Shown: positions 51,359-59,630 of the stretch, one piece after another
Layout: each line of letters opens with the position of its first letter
How positions within the stretch are numbered: position 1 is the stretch's first letter
DNA from: Pseudomonas sp. MRSN 12121
GTDB taxonomy: Bacteria; Pseudomonadota; Gammaproteobacteria; Pseudomonadales; Pseudomonadaceae
Assembly (NCBI RefSeq): GCF_000931465.1
Contig: NZ_CP010892.1
Location: forward strand, 3,867,388-3,931,387
Direction: 5' to 3'
Length of the DNA: 64,000 nucleotides
Notes under the pieces: generated by a model
Told to the model about the DNA's origin: nothing
The model's input: the letters and a program-made list of their open reading frames with translations, nothing else
The model's database searches: none
Made by a program: the position numbers and the translations under genes

Positions 51359-51810
51359 ACGCCGATGTACACCGATACCGAGTCAGCGCCGGTGTACACC
51401 TCGAAGTCGGTGGCATAGCGCCGGCGGATCGCCGGGTTGTCCTCGAAGTAGGCCCAGATCAGGCTCCAGGTCTGGATCACCACCTCGGGCATCGGCCCCT
51501 TGGCGGAGAACGCCAGGTATTCGCCGCCCTCGATCCGCACCAGCGGATAGTCGGCATGGCCCTCGCCCACCGCGACCCCGACGGTCACGTCGAAATGCCC
51601 CGAGGCATCGGATTCGTAATTGGAATACACGCCGTAGACGAACGCGTCCGACTGCCGCTGAGCGATGCTGTCGAACAGGCCCTCGACAAAAAACCGCTCC
51701 CACATCGGCCCGATCCGCGCGCTGTCGGCCTGCTGCTCGTCGGCGTTGCAGGTCCGCACCTGCAGGCCGCAAACGCTGAAAGGCTCAACCTCTCGCCATT
51801 TGACCTCCAT
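51322..51810 (-). CDS. GyrI-like effector-binding domain protein
   Basis: This is a 162-aa single-domain protein of the SOUL/GyrI-like (Bacterial regulatory effector-binding) type: MEVKWREVEPFSVCGLQVRT, IGPMWERFFVEGLFDSI, YGVYSNYESDASGHFDVTVG and FEVYTGADSVSVYIGV. Such domains bind small hydrophobic ligands. It is convergent with ada and its 3' end overlaps the ada 3' end by 37 bp. Confidence 0.78.
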   Translation of the reverse strand: MEVKWREVEPFSVCGLQVRTCNADEQQADSARIGPMWERFFVEGLFDSIAQRQSDAFVYGVYSNYESDASGHFDVTVGVAVGEGHADYPLVRIEGGEYLAFSAKGPMPEVVIQTWSLIWAYFEDNPAIRRRYATDFEVYTGADSVSVYIGVQASDELSRSSN

Positions 51811-51858
51811 GCTTCACCCTCCTTCTGGCGTTAGTCTGTTTGGCCGGCAGGCACGGTA

Positions 51859-52842
51859 TCAGCGATTCACATCCACCACCACACGCCCGCGCAACTCGCC
51901 AGCCAGCAGGCACGACGCCGCGGCGATGGCCTCGCCGAGCCCGATCTCCTGGCTGATCAGCGCCAGCAGCGCCGGGTCCAGGTCGCGGGCCAGGCGCTGC
52001 CAGGCCTCGATCCGCCGCGCCTTGGGCTGGGTCACGCTATTGATGCCGGCCAGGGTCACGCCGCGCAGAATGAAGGGCGCCACCGTCGCCGGGAAGTCCA
52101 TGCCCTGGGCCAGCCCGCAAGCCGCCACGGTGCCGTTGGCCCGGGTGCTGGCGCAGGCGTTGGCCAGGGTATGGCTGCCCACCGAGTCGATCACCGCCGC
52201 CCAGCGCTCCCGGGCCAGCGGCTTGCCCGGCGCGGACAGGCTGGCACGGTCGATGATTTCGTGCGCACCCAGGCGCTCAAGGTAATCCCGCTCCTCGACA
52301 CGGCCAGTGGAGGCCACCACCCGGTAGCCGAGCCGGGCCAGCAGGGCGATGGCAAAGCTGCCGACCCCACCGTTGGCGCCGGTGACCAGCACCTCGCCCT
52401 GCGCCGGGGTCACGCCGTTGCGCTCCAGCGCCAGGATGCAGAGCATCGCCGTGTAGCCGGCCGTGCCGATGGCCATGGTCTGGGCCGCGCTGAACGCCTC
52501 GGGCAGGGGAATCAGCCAGTCGCCATCGAGCCGGGCTTTCTGCGCCAGCCCACCCCAGTGCCCTTCGCCCACGCCCCAGCCATTGAGCAGCACCTGATCG
52601 CCCGCGCGGTAATCCGGGTGGCTGCTGGACTCCACCGTCCCCGCCAGATCGATCCCCGGCACCATGGGGAACTGGCGCACCACCGGGCTGCTGCCGGTGA
52701 TGGCCAGGCCGTCCTTGAAGTTCAGGGTGCTGTAGGCCACCCGCACCGTCACATTGCCCGCGGGCAGTTGCGTGTCGTCGAGCTGGCGCAGCGCCGCGCG
52801 ATAACCGGTGTCGTCTTTGTCGATCAGGATAGCGTTGAACAT
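51859..52842 (-). CDS. acuI: AcuI/YhdH-type zinc-independent oxidoreductase
   Basis: This is a 327-aa MDR-superfamily enzyme (quinone oxidoreductase-like). It starts MFNAILIDKDDTGYRAAL. It has STLNFKDGLAITGSSPVVRQ and PMVPGIDLAGTV, and the nucleotide-binding VLVTGANGGVGSFAIALLAR. No zinc-site cysteines are visible. The AcuI/YhdH branch reduces acryloyl-CoA with NADPH. It is monocistronic, with a 281-bp upstream gap holding a REP. Confidence 0.87.
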   Translation of the reverse strand: MFNAILIDKDDTGYRAALRQLDDTQLPAGNVTVRVAYSTLNFKDGLAITGSSPVVRQFPMVPGIDLAGTVESSSHPDYRAGDQVLLNGWGVGEGHWGGLAQKARLDGDWLIPLPEAFSAAQTMAIGTAGYTAMLCILALERNGVTPAQGEVLVTGANGGVGSFAIALLARLGYRVVASTGRVEERDYLERLGAHEIIDRASLSAPGKPLARERWAAVIDSVGSHTLANACASTRANGTVAACGLAQGMDFPATVAPFILRGVTLAGINSVTQPKARRIEAWQRLARDLDPALLALISQEIGLGEAIAAASCLLAGELRGRVVVDVNR

Positions 52843-52970
52843 GACTGCCTCCGATAGGCCCGCATGAGCGGGCGGTGAGCGTGAGCTTCAGGTTGCAAAG
52901 GTGCCCACCTTCCCAGCCCGGGCGGGAAAAATCCACGTTCTTTTCGTTGTAGCCCCCTACCCAACACGGC

Positions 52971-52998
52971 CTGTAGGAGCGAGGCTTGCCCGCGATAG
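52971..52998. repeat. Single REP element
   Basis: 'gtaggagcgaggcttgcccg' plus 'cgatag' is followed at once by a shortened inverse 'ctatcgcaggcaa'. Unlike the pairs elsewhere it has only a truncated partner. It lies between the AcuI-like gene and nitronate monooxygenase. Confidence 0.75.
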
Positions 52999-53123
52999 CG
53001 CTATCGCAGGCAAAAAGGGAATGCCCACGTCACCGCCAAAGTCGACTGGCCTTGAGCGGCGCACTCCTGCTACAAACCCCGGGTTGCCATCCTTGTTCTT
53101 TTGCTGCCGGAGAATCATTCAAC

Positions 53124-54188
53124 ATGAGCCAATGGCCTGACACCCGCATTCTCGACCTGCTGGGCATTCAACTGCCGATCATTCAAGGCCCCCTGGCCGG
53201 CGCGACCACCACGGACATGGTGATTGCCGTCGCCAGGGCCGGCGGTCTAGGATCCCTGCCCTGCGCCATGCTCACGCCCGAGCAGATCCGCCAGGACGTG
53301 CAAACCATCCGCCAGGCCACTGGCGCGCCGCTGAACCTGAACTTCTTCTGCCACCAGATTCCGGCCCCCGACGCCGAACGCGCCGCGCGCTGGAAAGCCG
53401 TGCTGGAACCCTACTACCGCGAGCTGGGCGCCGACTTCGATGCGCCCACGCCGGTCAGCAGCCGGGCGCCGTTCGACCTGGTCAGTTGCGAGCTGGTGGA
53501 AGAACTGCGCCCGGAAATCGTCAGCTTCCACTTCGGCCTGCCCGAGCCGGCGCTGCTGGCGCGAGTCAAGGCCACCGGGGCGAAGATTCTGTCCTCGGCC
53601 AGTACCGTGGATGAAGCGGTGTGGCTGGAGCGACACGGCTGCGACGCGATCATCGCCATGGGCTACGAGGCCGGCGGCCATCGCCCGATCTTCCTCAGCG
53701 ACGACCTGAATACCCAGGTCGGCACCCTGGCCCTGGTGCCGCAGATCGTCGATGCGGTGCAGGTGCCGGTGATCGCCGCCGGCGGCATCGGCGATGCCCG
53801 CGGCATTGTCGCCGCCTTCGCCCTCGGCGCCTCGGCGGTGCAACTGGGCACCGCCTACCTGTTCACCCCGGAAGCCAAGGTCAGCGCCGCCCACCACCGG
53901 GCCCTGCGGACCGCCAAGGACAGCCAGACCGCCGTGACCAACCTGTTCACCGGGCGTCCGGCGCGAGGCATCGTCAACCGGGTGATGCGCGAGATCGGAC
54001 CGATCAGCCCGCTGGCCCCGGCCTTCCCCCTGGCGGGTGGCGCGTTGATGCCGCTGCGCGCCAAGGACGAAGCCGACTTCGCCAACCTGTGGGCCGGCCA
54101 GGCCCTGCGCCTGGGCCGCGAACTGCCGGCCTTCGAGCTGACCCGCACACTGGCCGAGCAGGCCCTGGCCAGGTTGCATAAGGCCTGA
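53124..54188 (+). CDS. Nitronate monooxygenase
   Basis: This is a 354-aa FMN-dependent TIM-barrel enzyme that oxidises nitroalkanes/propionate 3-nitronate. It has IQLPIIQGPLAGATTTDMV, ARAGGLGSLPCAML, NLNFFCHQIP, and the flavin-phosphate loop IAAGGIGDARGIVAAFALGA. MGYEAGGHRPIF includes the catalytic His region. The length agrees with class I enzymes. ATG 53124 has CCGGAGAA 10 bp upstream. Confidence 0.9.
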   Translation: MSQWPDTRILDLLGIQLPIIQGPLAGATTTDMVIAVARAGGLGSLPCAMLTPEQIRQDVQTIRQATGAPLNLNFFCHQIPAPDAERAARWKAVLEPYYRELGADFDAPTPVSSRAPFDLVSCELVEELRPEIVSFHFGLPEPALLARVKATGAKILSSASTVDEAVWLERHGCDAIIAMGYEAGGHRPIFLSDDLNTQVGTLALVPQIVDAVQVPVIAAGGIGDARGIVAAFALGASAVQLGTAYLFTPEAKVSAAHHRALRTAKDSQTAVTNLFTGRPARGIVNRVMREIGPISPLAPAFPLAGGALMPLRAKDEADFANLWAGQALRLGRELPAFELTRTLAEQALARLHKA

Positions 54189-54264
54189 CCCCCAGCGGGC
54201 CGCGACCCTGCTCGCGGCCCGCCTCCTTCTTTCGCATTCGCTCCAGTTCCGTTCGCTGGCGATT

Positions 54265-54288
54265 CGCTATATATTTCCGTATACAGCG
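54265..54288. promoter_or_regulatory. ModE-like operator upstream of modABC
   Basis: CGCTATATA-N6-TATACAGCG is a near-perfect inverted repeat with the architecture of the ModE box (CGnTATATA-N6-TATATAnCG). It lies 75 bp before the modA start. In E. coli, molybdate-loaded ModE represses modABC at such a site. A modE gene is not in the window. Confidence 0.82.
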
Positions 54289-54363
54289 CAGTGCCTACCC
54301 CCGGCACAGTCCGCTGCCGCTACCCCCCAACCGCCCGCCGCACTTTCGCCAATGGAGCTGTTC

Positions 54364-55131
54364 ATGAGCCTTCGCCTCACAGGTTTTGCCCCGACGTGCC
54401 TTGCCGCCCTGCTTGCCGCCTGCGCCTTGGGTTCGGCCCAGGCCGATGAAGTCCAGGTGGCGGTCGCCGCCAACTTCACCGCGCCGATCCAGGCCATCGC
54501 CGCCGACTTCGAGAAAGACACCGGGCACAAACTGGTGGCCGCCTATGGCGCCACCGGGCAGTTCTATACCCAGATCAAGAACGGCGCGCCGTTCGAGGTG
54601 TTCCTCGCCGCCGACGACAGCACCCCGGAAAAACTCGAAAGCGAAGGCGCCACCGTCAAGGGCTCGCGCTTCACCTACGCCATCGGCACCCTGGCGCTGT
54701 GGTCGGCCAGGGACGGTTATGTCGACAACCAGGGCCAGGTACTCAAGGCCAACCAGTATCAACACCTGTCGATTGCCAACCCCAAAGCCGCGCCTTACGG
54801 ACTGGCCGCTACGCAGGTCCTGGCCAGGCTGGGCCTGGCCGAGCAGGTCAAGGCCAAGATCGTTGAGGGCCAGAACATCACCCAGGCTTATCAATTCGTG
54901 TCCACCGGCAACGCCGAGCTGGGCTTCGTCGCCTTGTCGCAGATCTACAAAGACGGCAAAGTCAGCAGCGGCTCGGCCTGGATAGTCCCGGCCGACATGC
55001 ACGATCCGATCAAGCAAGACGCGGTGATCCTCGACAAGGGCAAGGACAACCCGGCGGCCAAGGCGCTGGTTGACTACCTCAAGGGGGCGAAAGCCGCGGC
55101 CATCATCAAGTCCTACGGTTACCAGATCTAA
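54364..55131 (+). CDS. modA: Molybdate-binding periplasmic protein ModA
   Basis: This is a 255-aa solute-binding protein with a signal peptide (MSLRLTGFAPTCLAALLAAC ... SAQA). The mature part starts DEVQVAVAANFTAPIQAIAA. YGATGQFYTQIKNGAPFEVF and LAADDSTPEKLE are the oxyanion-binding loops. The C-terminus is YLKGAKAAAIIKSYGYQI. ATG 54364 has GGAG 6 bp upstream. It is the first gene of modABC. Confidence 0.95.
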   Translation: MSLRLTGFAPTCLAALLAACALGSAQADEVQVAVAANFTAPIQAIAADFEKDTGHKLVAAYGATGQFYTQIKNGAPFEVFLAADDSTPEKLESEGATVKGSRFTYAIGTLALWSARDGYVDNQGQVLKANQYQHLSIANPKAAPYGLAATQVLARLGLAEQVKAKIVEGQNITQAYQFVSTGNAELGFVALSQIYKDGKVSSGSAWIVPADMHDPIKQDAVILDKGKDNPAAKALVDYLKGAKAAAIIKSYGYQI

Positions 55132-55812
55132 ATGCCGCTATCGAGTGCCGACTTCTCCGCCATCTGGCTGACGCTGCAACTGGCGTCGCTGACGACCCTG
55201 ATCCTGTTGATCATCGGCACGCCGATCGCCTTGTGGCTGTCGCGCACTCGCTCCTGGCTACGCGGGCCGATCGGCGCCATCGTCGCCCTGCCCCTGGTCC
55301 TGCCGCCGACGGTGATCGGTTTCTACCTGCTGCTCGCCCTCGGCCCCAACGGCTCCGTCGGCCAACTCACCCAGGCCCTGGGCCTGGGTACCCTGACCTT
55401 CAGTTTCAGCGGCCTGGTGATCGGCTCGGTGATCTATTCCATGCCCTTCGTCGTGCAGCCGCTGCAAAACGCCTTTACCGCGATCGGTACGCGCCCGCTG
55501 GAAGTGGCGGCGACCCTGCGTGCCAATCCCTGGGACAGTTTCTTCAGCGTGACCCTGCCCCTGGCCCGGCCGGGCTTCATCACCGCGGCGATCCTCGGTT
55601 TCGCCCACACTGTCGGCGAGTTCGGCGTGGTACTGATGATCGGCGGCAACATTCCCGAGAAGACCCGGGTGGTCTCGGTGCAGATCTACGACCATGTCGA
55701 GGCCCTGGAATACGCCCAGGCCCACTGGCTGGCGGCCGCCATGCTGGTGTTCTCGTTCCTCGTGCTGCTGGCGCTCTACTCCAGCCGCAAGACCCACGCT
55801 GGCTGGAGCTGA
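55132..55812 (+). CDS. modB: Molybdate ABC transporter permease ModB
   Basis: This is a 226-aa inner-membrane protein with about five or six helices. The permease-ATPase coupling (EAA) loop is around EVAATLRANPWDSFFSVTLP. It has LPLVLPPTVIGFYLLLALGP and FAHTVGEFGVVLMIGGNIP. The ATG follows the modA stop directly, so the genes are coupled. Confidence 0.95.
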   Translation: MPLSSADFSAIWLTLQLASLTTLILLIIGTPIALWLSRTRSWLRGPIGAIVALPLVLPPTVIGFYLLLALGPNGSVGQLTQALGLGTLTFSFSGLVIGSVIYSMPFVVQPLQNAFTAIGTRPLEVAATLRANPWDSFFSVTLPLARPGFITAAILGFAHTVGEFGVVLMIGGNIPEKTRVVSVQIYDHVEALEYAQAHWLAAAMLVFSFLVLLALYSSRKTHAGWS

Positions 55813-55815
55813 GCC

Positions 55816-56904
55816 GTGAGTGCATCGATCCACGTGCGCCTAAAGCGCCACTACCGCGATTTCGACCTGGACCTCGACCTGGAACTGCCCGGCCGCGGCG
55901 TCACCGCGCTGTACGGCCATTCCGGCTCCGGCAAGACCACCTGCCTGCGCTGCATCGCCGGCCTCGAACAGGCCGAACAGGGGCTGGTGCGGATCAACGA
56001 CGAGACCTGGCAGGACAGCCAGCGCCAGCTGTTCCTGGCCCCGCACAAGCGCTCCCTGGGCTATGTGTTCCAGGAAGCCAGCCTGTTCAGCCACCTGTCG
56101 GTGCAGGCCAACCTGGAGTTCGGCCTCAAGCGCATCCCGCGGGCGCAGCGACGGGTCGACATGGCCCAGGCCACCGAGCTGCTCGGCATCGGCCAGCTGT
56201 TGCAACGCCACCCACACAACCTGTCCGGCGGCGAACGCCAGCGCATCGGCATTGCCCGCGCGCTGCTGACCAGTCCGCGGCTGCTGCTGATGGACGAGCC
56301 CCTGGCCGCCCTGGACAGCAAGCGCAAGAACGAGATCCTGCCGTACCTGGAACGCCTGCATGACGAACTGGAAATCCCGGTGCTGTATGTCAGTCACTCG
56401 CAGGATGAAGTGGCGCGCCTGGCCGACCATATCGTCCTCCTGGAAAACGGCCGCGCCCTGGCCAGCGGGCCGATCGGCGAGACCCTGGCGCGCCTCGACC
56501 TGCCCCTGGCGCTGGGCGACGATGCCGGGGTGGTGATCGAAGGCCGGGTCAGCCATTACGACGCCGGCTACCAGTTGCTCGCCGTGCAACTGCCGGGCAG
56601 CCAACTGCGGATCCGGGTGGCCCATGCCCCGATGGCCATCGGCAAGCACCTGCGCTGCAAGGTCCAGGCGCGAGACGTCAGCCTCAGCCTGCAGGCGGGC
56701 GAGCACAGCAGCATCCTCAATCGCCTGCCGGTGACGGTCAGCGGCGAAATTCCCGCGGACAACGCCGCCCATGTGCTGGTGCGCCTGGACGCGGCCGGCA
56801 GCCCGTTGCTGGCGCGGATCACCCGCTACTCCCGCGACCAGCTGGCGCTGCACCCGGGCCAGCAACTGTGGGCGCAGATCAAGGCGGTGGCCGTGCTCGC
56901 CTGA
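55816..56904 (+). CDS. modC: Molybdate ABC transporter ATPase ModC (GTG start)
   Basis: This is a 362-aa ATPase. Walker A is LYGHSGSGKTTCLRCIAG, the Q-loop is VFQEASLFSHL, the signature is NLSGGERQRIGIARALL, Walker B is LLLMDEPLAALD, and the switch His is in LYVSHSQDEVARLAD. A C-terminal molybdate-binding (Mop/TOBE) domain is at ~292-358 (NRLPVTVSGEIPADNAAHVL). GTG 55816 lies 3 bp after the modB stop, within a coupled operon. Confidence 0.95.
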   Translation: MSASIHVRLKRHYRDFDLDLDLELPGRGVTALYGHSGSGKTTCLRCIAGLEQAEQGLVRINDETWQDSQRQLFLAPHKRSLGYVFQEASLFSHLSVQANLEFGLKRIPRAQRRVDMAQATELLGIGQLLQRHPHNLSGGERQRIGIARALLTSPRLLLMDEPLAALDSKRKNEILPYLERLHDELEIPVLYVSHSQDEVARLADHIVLLENGRALASGPIGETLARLDLPLALGDDAGVVIEGRVSHYDAGYQLLAVQLPGSQLRIRVAHAPMAIGKHLRCKVQARDVSLSLQAGEHSSILNRLPVTVSGEIPADNAAHVLVRLDAAGSPLLARITRYSRDQLALHPGQQLWAQIKAVAVLA

Positions 56905-56982
56905 GCCGCGGATCACGCCGTCGGCACCCTGGCGCGCCGCTGCGGTCAATCAGCAGACAGGCCGATTGCCAAGGATTCCGCC

Positions 56983-58017
56983 ATGCCCGACAGCCCATTG
57001 CGCCCAGACCTCGAGCTGCCACCGGAGTTGCACTATGTCGACGATAGCCAGCCCGGGATCAGCCGCCGGAAACGCCGCGGCACTTTCGTCTACTTCGACC
57101 CGCAGGGCCAGCGCATCGACGACCGCGAGCAGATCCAGCGCATCAACGCCCTGGCCGTGCCCCCGGCCTATACCGACGTGTGGATCTGCGCCGACCCGCA
57201 AGGCCACCTGCAAGCCACCGGCCGCGACGCCCGCGGGCGCAAGCAGTACCGCTATCACCCACGCTGGCGCGAGGTGCGCGACGCCGACAAGTATTCGCGC
57301 CTGCTGCAGTTCGGCACCGCCCTGCCGTCCTTGCGCCGGCGCCTGGAAGCCCTGCTCGCGGCCCCCGGCTTCAGCCGCGACAAAGTCATGGCCACGGTCA
57401 TCAGCCTGCTCGACGCCACGCTGATTCGCGTCGGCAACAGCCAGTACGCCCGCGACAACCGCTCCTACGGCCTGACCACCCTGCGCAACCGGCACGTGGC
57501 GATCAAAGGCAGCTCGATCCTGTTCCAGTTCCGCGGCAAGAGCGGCATCGAACACCAAATCACCGTCAAGGACCCGCGCCTGGCGCGCATCCTCAAGCGC
57601 TGCCTGGAACTGCCCGGGCAGAACCTGTTCCAGTACCTCGACGAAAACGGCGAGCGCCACAGCGTCAGCTCCTCCGACGTCAACGCCTACCTGCGCGAGC
57701 TGACCGGCGCCGACTTCACCGCCAAGGACTACCGCACCTGGGCCGGCAGTGCCCTGGCCCTGGCGGTGCTGCGCGAGCTGCACTGGGAGCCCGAGGCCGA
57801 GGCGAAAAGACAGGTGGTGGAAATGGTCAAGGTGGTCTCTCGGCAACTGGGCAATACCCCCGCCGTGTGCCGCAAGTGCTATATCCACCCGGCGGTGCTC
57901 GAAGGCTTCGTACAGGGCCGCCTGGCGACGCTGCCCAGGCCACGCAAACGCAAGCACCTGAAGGCCGAGGAAGTCGGCCTGAGGGTGTTTCTCGAACATC
58001 TGGAGCAACAAGCCTGA
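56983..58017 (+). CDS. DNA topoisomerase IB (eukaryotic/poxvirus type)
   Basis: This is a 344-aa type IB topoisomerase that nicks and rejoins one strand through a 3'-phosphotyrosine. The N-domain has RRGTFVYFDPQGQRI and ALAVPPAYTDVWICADPQGH, with GRKQYRYHPRWREVRDADKY. The catalytic domain has RVGNSQYARDNRSYGLTTLR, LFQFRGKSGIEH, KDYRTWAGSALA and the nucleophile region RKCYIHPAVLEGF. All signature residues seem present. It stands alone after modC (78 bp). Confidence 0.93.
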   Translation: MPDSPLRPDLELPPELHYVDDSQPGISRRKRRGTFVYFDPQGQRIDDREQIQRINALAVPPAYTDVWICADPQGHLQATGRDARGRKQYRYHPRWREVRDADKYSRLLQFGTALPSLRRRLEALLAAPGFSRDKVMATVISLLDATLIRVGNSQYARDNRSYGLTTLRNRHVAIKGSSILFQFRGKSGIEHQITVKDPRLARILKRCLELPGQNLFQYLDENGERHSVSSSDVNAYLRELTGADFTAKDYRTWAGSALALAVLRELHWEPEAEAKRQVVEMVKVVSRQLGNTPAVCRKCYIHPAVLEGFVQGRLATLPRPRKRKHLKAEEVGLRVFLEHLEQQA

Positions 58018-58026
58018 GAAGCACTC

Positions 58027-58146
58027 ATGGCGGCGCTGGCGATGGCCCGGTGGCGCACCGCGCCGGCCAGGCTGCTGTTCCACGAGCCGACCGCCCCCCT
58101 GGACCTGGAATCGGCTGGCGCGCGAATTCCGGCGGTGCTTCTATAG
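58027..58146 (+). pseudogene. Possible relic of an ABC-transporter ATPase
   Basis: A 39-codon frame (ALAMARWRTAPARLLFHEPT, then APLDLESAG) looks like the stretch from the end of the signature helix through Walker B and the D-loop (typical ALARAL...LLLFDEPTAALDLE). The Walker-B Asp is His here. Nothing of the rest of an ATPase is found on either side. It may be a decayed gene fragment between topoisomerase IB and a small hypothetical gene. Confidence 0.35.
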
Positions 58147-58179
58147 TTGCTCTGAGCAGCCATCAGCCAGGGACGTACC

Positions 58180-58389
58180 ATGGAAGATATTTTTGTCGTA
58201 AAGCGCTGCAACAAAATCATCATTCAAGGGCGCCGCGCCGGGGAAGCCGCGCACGGCGCACCGGTCGCCGCTCACTGGTACCGCATCGCCGACACCCGCA
58301 CCGACGGTTTCATCGGCGACGGCTACGACCTGGAGGCGGACGCTATCCGTGAATGCGAGCGGCTCAACGCCGCCAGCCGCCATAGCTGA
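58180..58389 (+). CDS. Small conserved hypothetical protein
   Basis: This is a 69-aa protein (MEDIFVVKRCNKIIIQGRRA, then HWYRIADTRTDGFIGDGYDL). The ribosome site is weak (AGCCAGGGACGTACC). Its codon use is normal for the genome and the sequence looks like a compact beta-rich domain. Function unknown. Confidence 0.6.
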   Translation: MEDIFVVKRCNKIIIQGRRAGEAAHGAPVAAHWYRIADTRTDGFIGDGYDLEADAIRECERLNAASRHS

Positions 58390-58478
58390 AAGCCCAGGCA
58401 CGGGGCGCAGAGAACCGACCCGGCGAACATGAAATTTGTTTCACGGTAAAACCGGCCCGCTCTCGCTACAGTGGACCG

Positions 58479-58529
58479 TGCTTATTGAAGACTCCCGACT
58501 GGCCCACCGCTCCCCCGGTGGGTCTTTTT
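58479..58529 (+). ncRNA. Candidate small RNA A (~50 nt)
   Basis: A 16-bp motif ATGAAATTTGTTTCAC (58429-58444) is followed at a fixed 34-bp distance by TGCTTATT and then a Rho-independent terminator (CCCACCG/CGGTGGG, TCTTTTTT; 58503-58530). A -10-like TACAGT is at 58467-58472. The same arrangement, with the same 34-bp spacing, recurs at 60484-60575. No ORF fits, so a short RNA with an activator site near -43 is proposed. Confidence 0.4.
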
Positions 58530-58530
58530 T
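58503..58530 (+). terminator. Rho-independent terminator of small RNA A
   Basis: CCCACCG and CGGTGGG close on a C-rich loop, followed by TCTTTTTT. No protein gene ends nearby on this strand except the 69-aa gene 113 bp upstream. Confidence 0.85.
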
Positions 58531-58545
58531 ATGGGTGCGAAAAAA

Positions 58546-58567
58546 AGCCCCGCGCATCGGCGGGGCT
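58546..58567. terminator. Terminator of the ybjQ-like gene
   Basis: AGCCCCGC and GCGGGGCT are flanked by A6 on the left and T4 on the right. It works for the minus-strand gene ending at 58596 and possibly both ways. Confidence 0.88.
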
Positions 58568-58595
58568 TTTTATTCATGGGCCTGGCTGGCCGTCG

Positions 58596-58916
58596 TCACT
58601 TGAGCCTGACAGCGGTGCCGGTGACAAAGACCACCACCATGCCGCCACGGCCGCTGGGCATGCTGATCTCGTAGTCCAGGCCGACCACCGCGTCGGCGCG
58701 CAGGTCGCGCGCCCGCTCCTTGATCTCGTCGGTGGCCTGGACCCGGGCTTCCTTCAGCGCTCGCTCCAGGGTCTGGGAGCGACCGCCGAAAAAGTCGCGC
58801 ATGCCGGCGAAGACATCGCGTACCACGTTGATCCCCTGCACGGACTCGGCGCTGACGATATCCAGGTACTGGGCAATCTCGCGCCCCTCGATCGCCTGGG
58901 TGGTGGTGATGATCAC
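58596..58916 (-). CDS. YbjQ/UPF0145-family protein (GTG start)
   Basis: This is a 106-aa protein of the YbjQ (DUF74) heavy-metal-binding-like family: IITTTQAIEGREIAQYLDIV, then VVRDVFAGMRDFFGGRSQTL and ADAVVGLDYEISMPSGRGGM. It is predicted to form a pentameric beta-alpha ring; the role is unclear. The start is GTG 58916 with AAGGAG 6 bp upstream; a frame extending to 58973 lacks a site and homology. Confidence 0.87.
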   Translation of the reverse strand: MIITTTQAIEGREIAQYLDIVSAESVQGINVVRDVFAGMRDFFGGRSQTLERALKEARVQATDEIKERARDLRADAVVGLDYEISMPSGRGGMVVVFVTGTAVRLK

Positions 58917-59076
58917 GGCATTCTCCTTTCGACACGACGCGGCGCCACCGCCCTGAAGCCGACGGCACCGCAAAAAAACGCGATGGTAGCAGACCCTGCC
59001 GCGCCCGCCGCAAGGCCAGGCCCTGGCAGCATCGGCCTACAGCCCCCGTCGGCAGCCTGCCGGCGGGCAAAAGAAA

Positions 59077-59110
59077 ACCCGCCAGCCTGTTCCTGATCAG
59101 GCTGGCGGGT
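59077..59110 (-). terminator. Terminator of the 62-aa gene at 59125
   Basis: ACCCGCCAGCCTG and its complement form a 13-bp stem with an 8-nt loop, followed by TTTTCTTTT on the minus strand. It lies 15 bp after the stop codon. Confidence 0.92.
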
Positions 59111-59124
59111 CAGACATCGAAGGG

Positions 59125-59313
59125 TTATCGGCTATTGGTGCGCGCCGACCTGCTCTTGTAGCCCGGCAAGGCGGCCGCATAGGCCAGGGCTTCTTCCCGG
59201 GTACCGAAGGAACCGAGACGGTCGCCCTTGGTGCAGACCCGCCAGGGGCCGCTGTTGACGCTGACCACGTCGTAGCCGTTCATGTGCATCTTGTTCAGCA
59301 TGGGAACGCTCAT
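59125..59313 (-). CDS. Small conserved hypothetical protein
   Basis: This is a 62-aa basic protein (MSVPMLNKMHMNGYDVVSVN, then SGPWRVCTKGDRLGSFGTRE and EALAYAAALPGYKSR). The ribosome site GGGAGGTGATCT just before ATG 59313 is near-ideal. The middle resembles a short sporulation-repeat/DUF2188-like fold, with 'W.v...g..l.sf.tre.Al.yA'. It is a monocistronic unit with a strong terminator. Function unknown. Confidence 0.72.
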   Translation of the reverse strand: MSVPMLNKMHMNGYDVVSVNSGPWRVCTKGDRLGSFGTREEALAYAAALPGYKSRSARTNSR

Positions 59314-59429
59314 AGATCACCTCCCTTTCGTCAGAGGACGCCCGAGGTTGCCGAAACACCTTACACCCGGTCGGCGCAACCGGGGGCTCCATCCATCGCC
59401 CTCTGGCCGGGTGCCCAGACGACCGCCGG

Positions 59430-59630
59430 CTACCTGCGTTTCAGATCGCCCAGGGGGTCATACGCCCTGGACCTCGGCTCCTGCGCGGTTTTGTCCCGGG
59501 GTGCCTTCGCCGGCCCGACAGGGTCCACCTGCGGATCGGCGAGGTCCGGGGAGTCGGGGTCGAATCCGAGTTCGTCCTTGCCAGAGGCATGCTCGGATGA
59601 AGCAGGCCCCGTAGGTCTGTTCGCCTTCAT
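59430..59630 (-). CDS. Small disordered hypothetical protein
   Basis: This is a 66-aa hydrophilic protein (MKANRPTGPASSEHASGKDE, then PDSPDLADPQVDPVGPAKAP), rich in Pro, Asp and Lys and predicted to be unfolded. GAGGAGGTAACC stands directly before ATG 59630, strong support for translation. No family was recognised. Confidence 0.6.
   Translation of the reverse strand: MKANRPTGPASSEHASGKDELGFDPDSPDLADPQVDPVGPAKAPRDKTAQEPRSRAYDPLGDLKRR

Noticed and set aside
52843..53123. N-terminal extension of nitronate monooxygenase to 52986
   Set aside because: The added residues come from a REP element and non-coding sequence. The family start and a ribosome site are at 53124.
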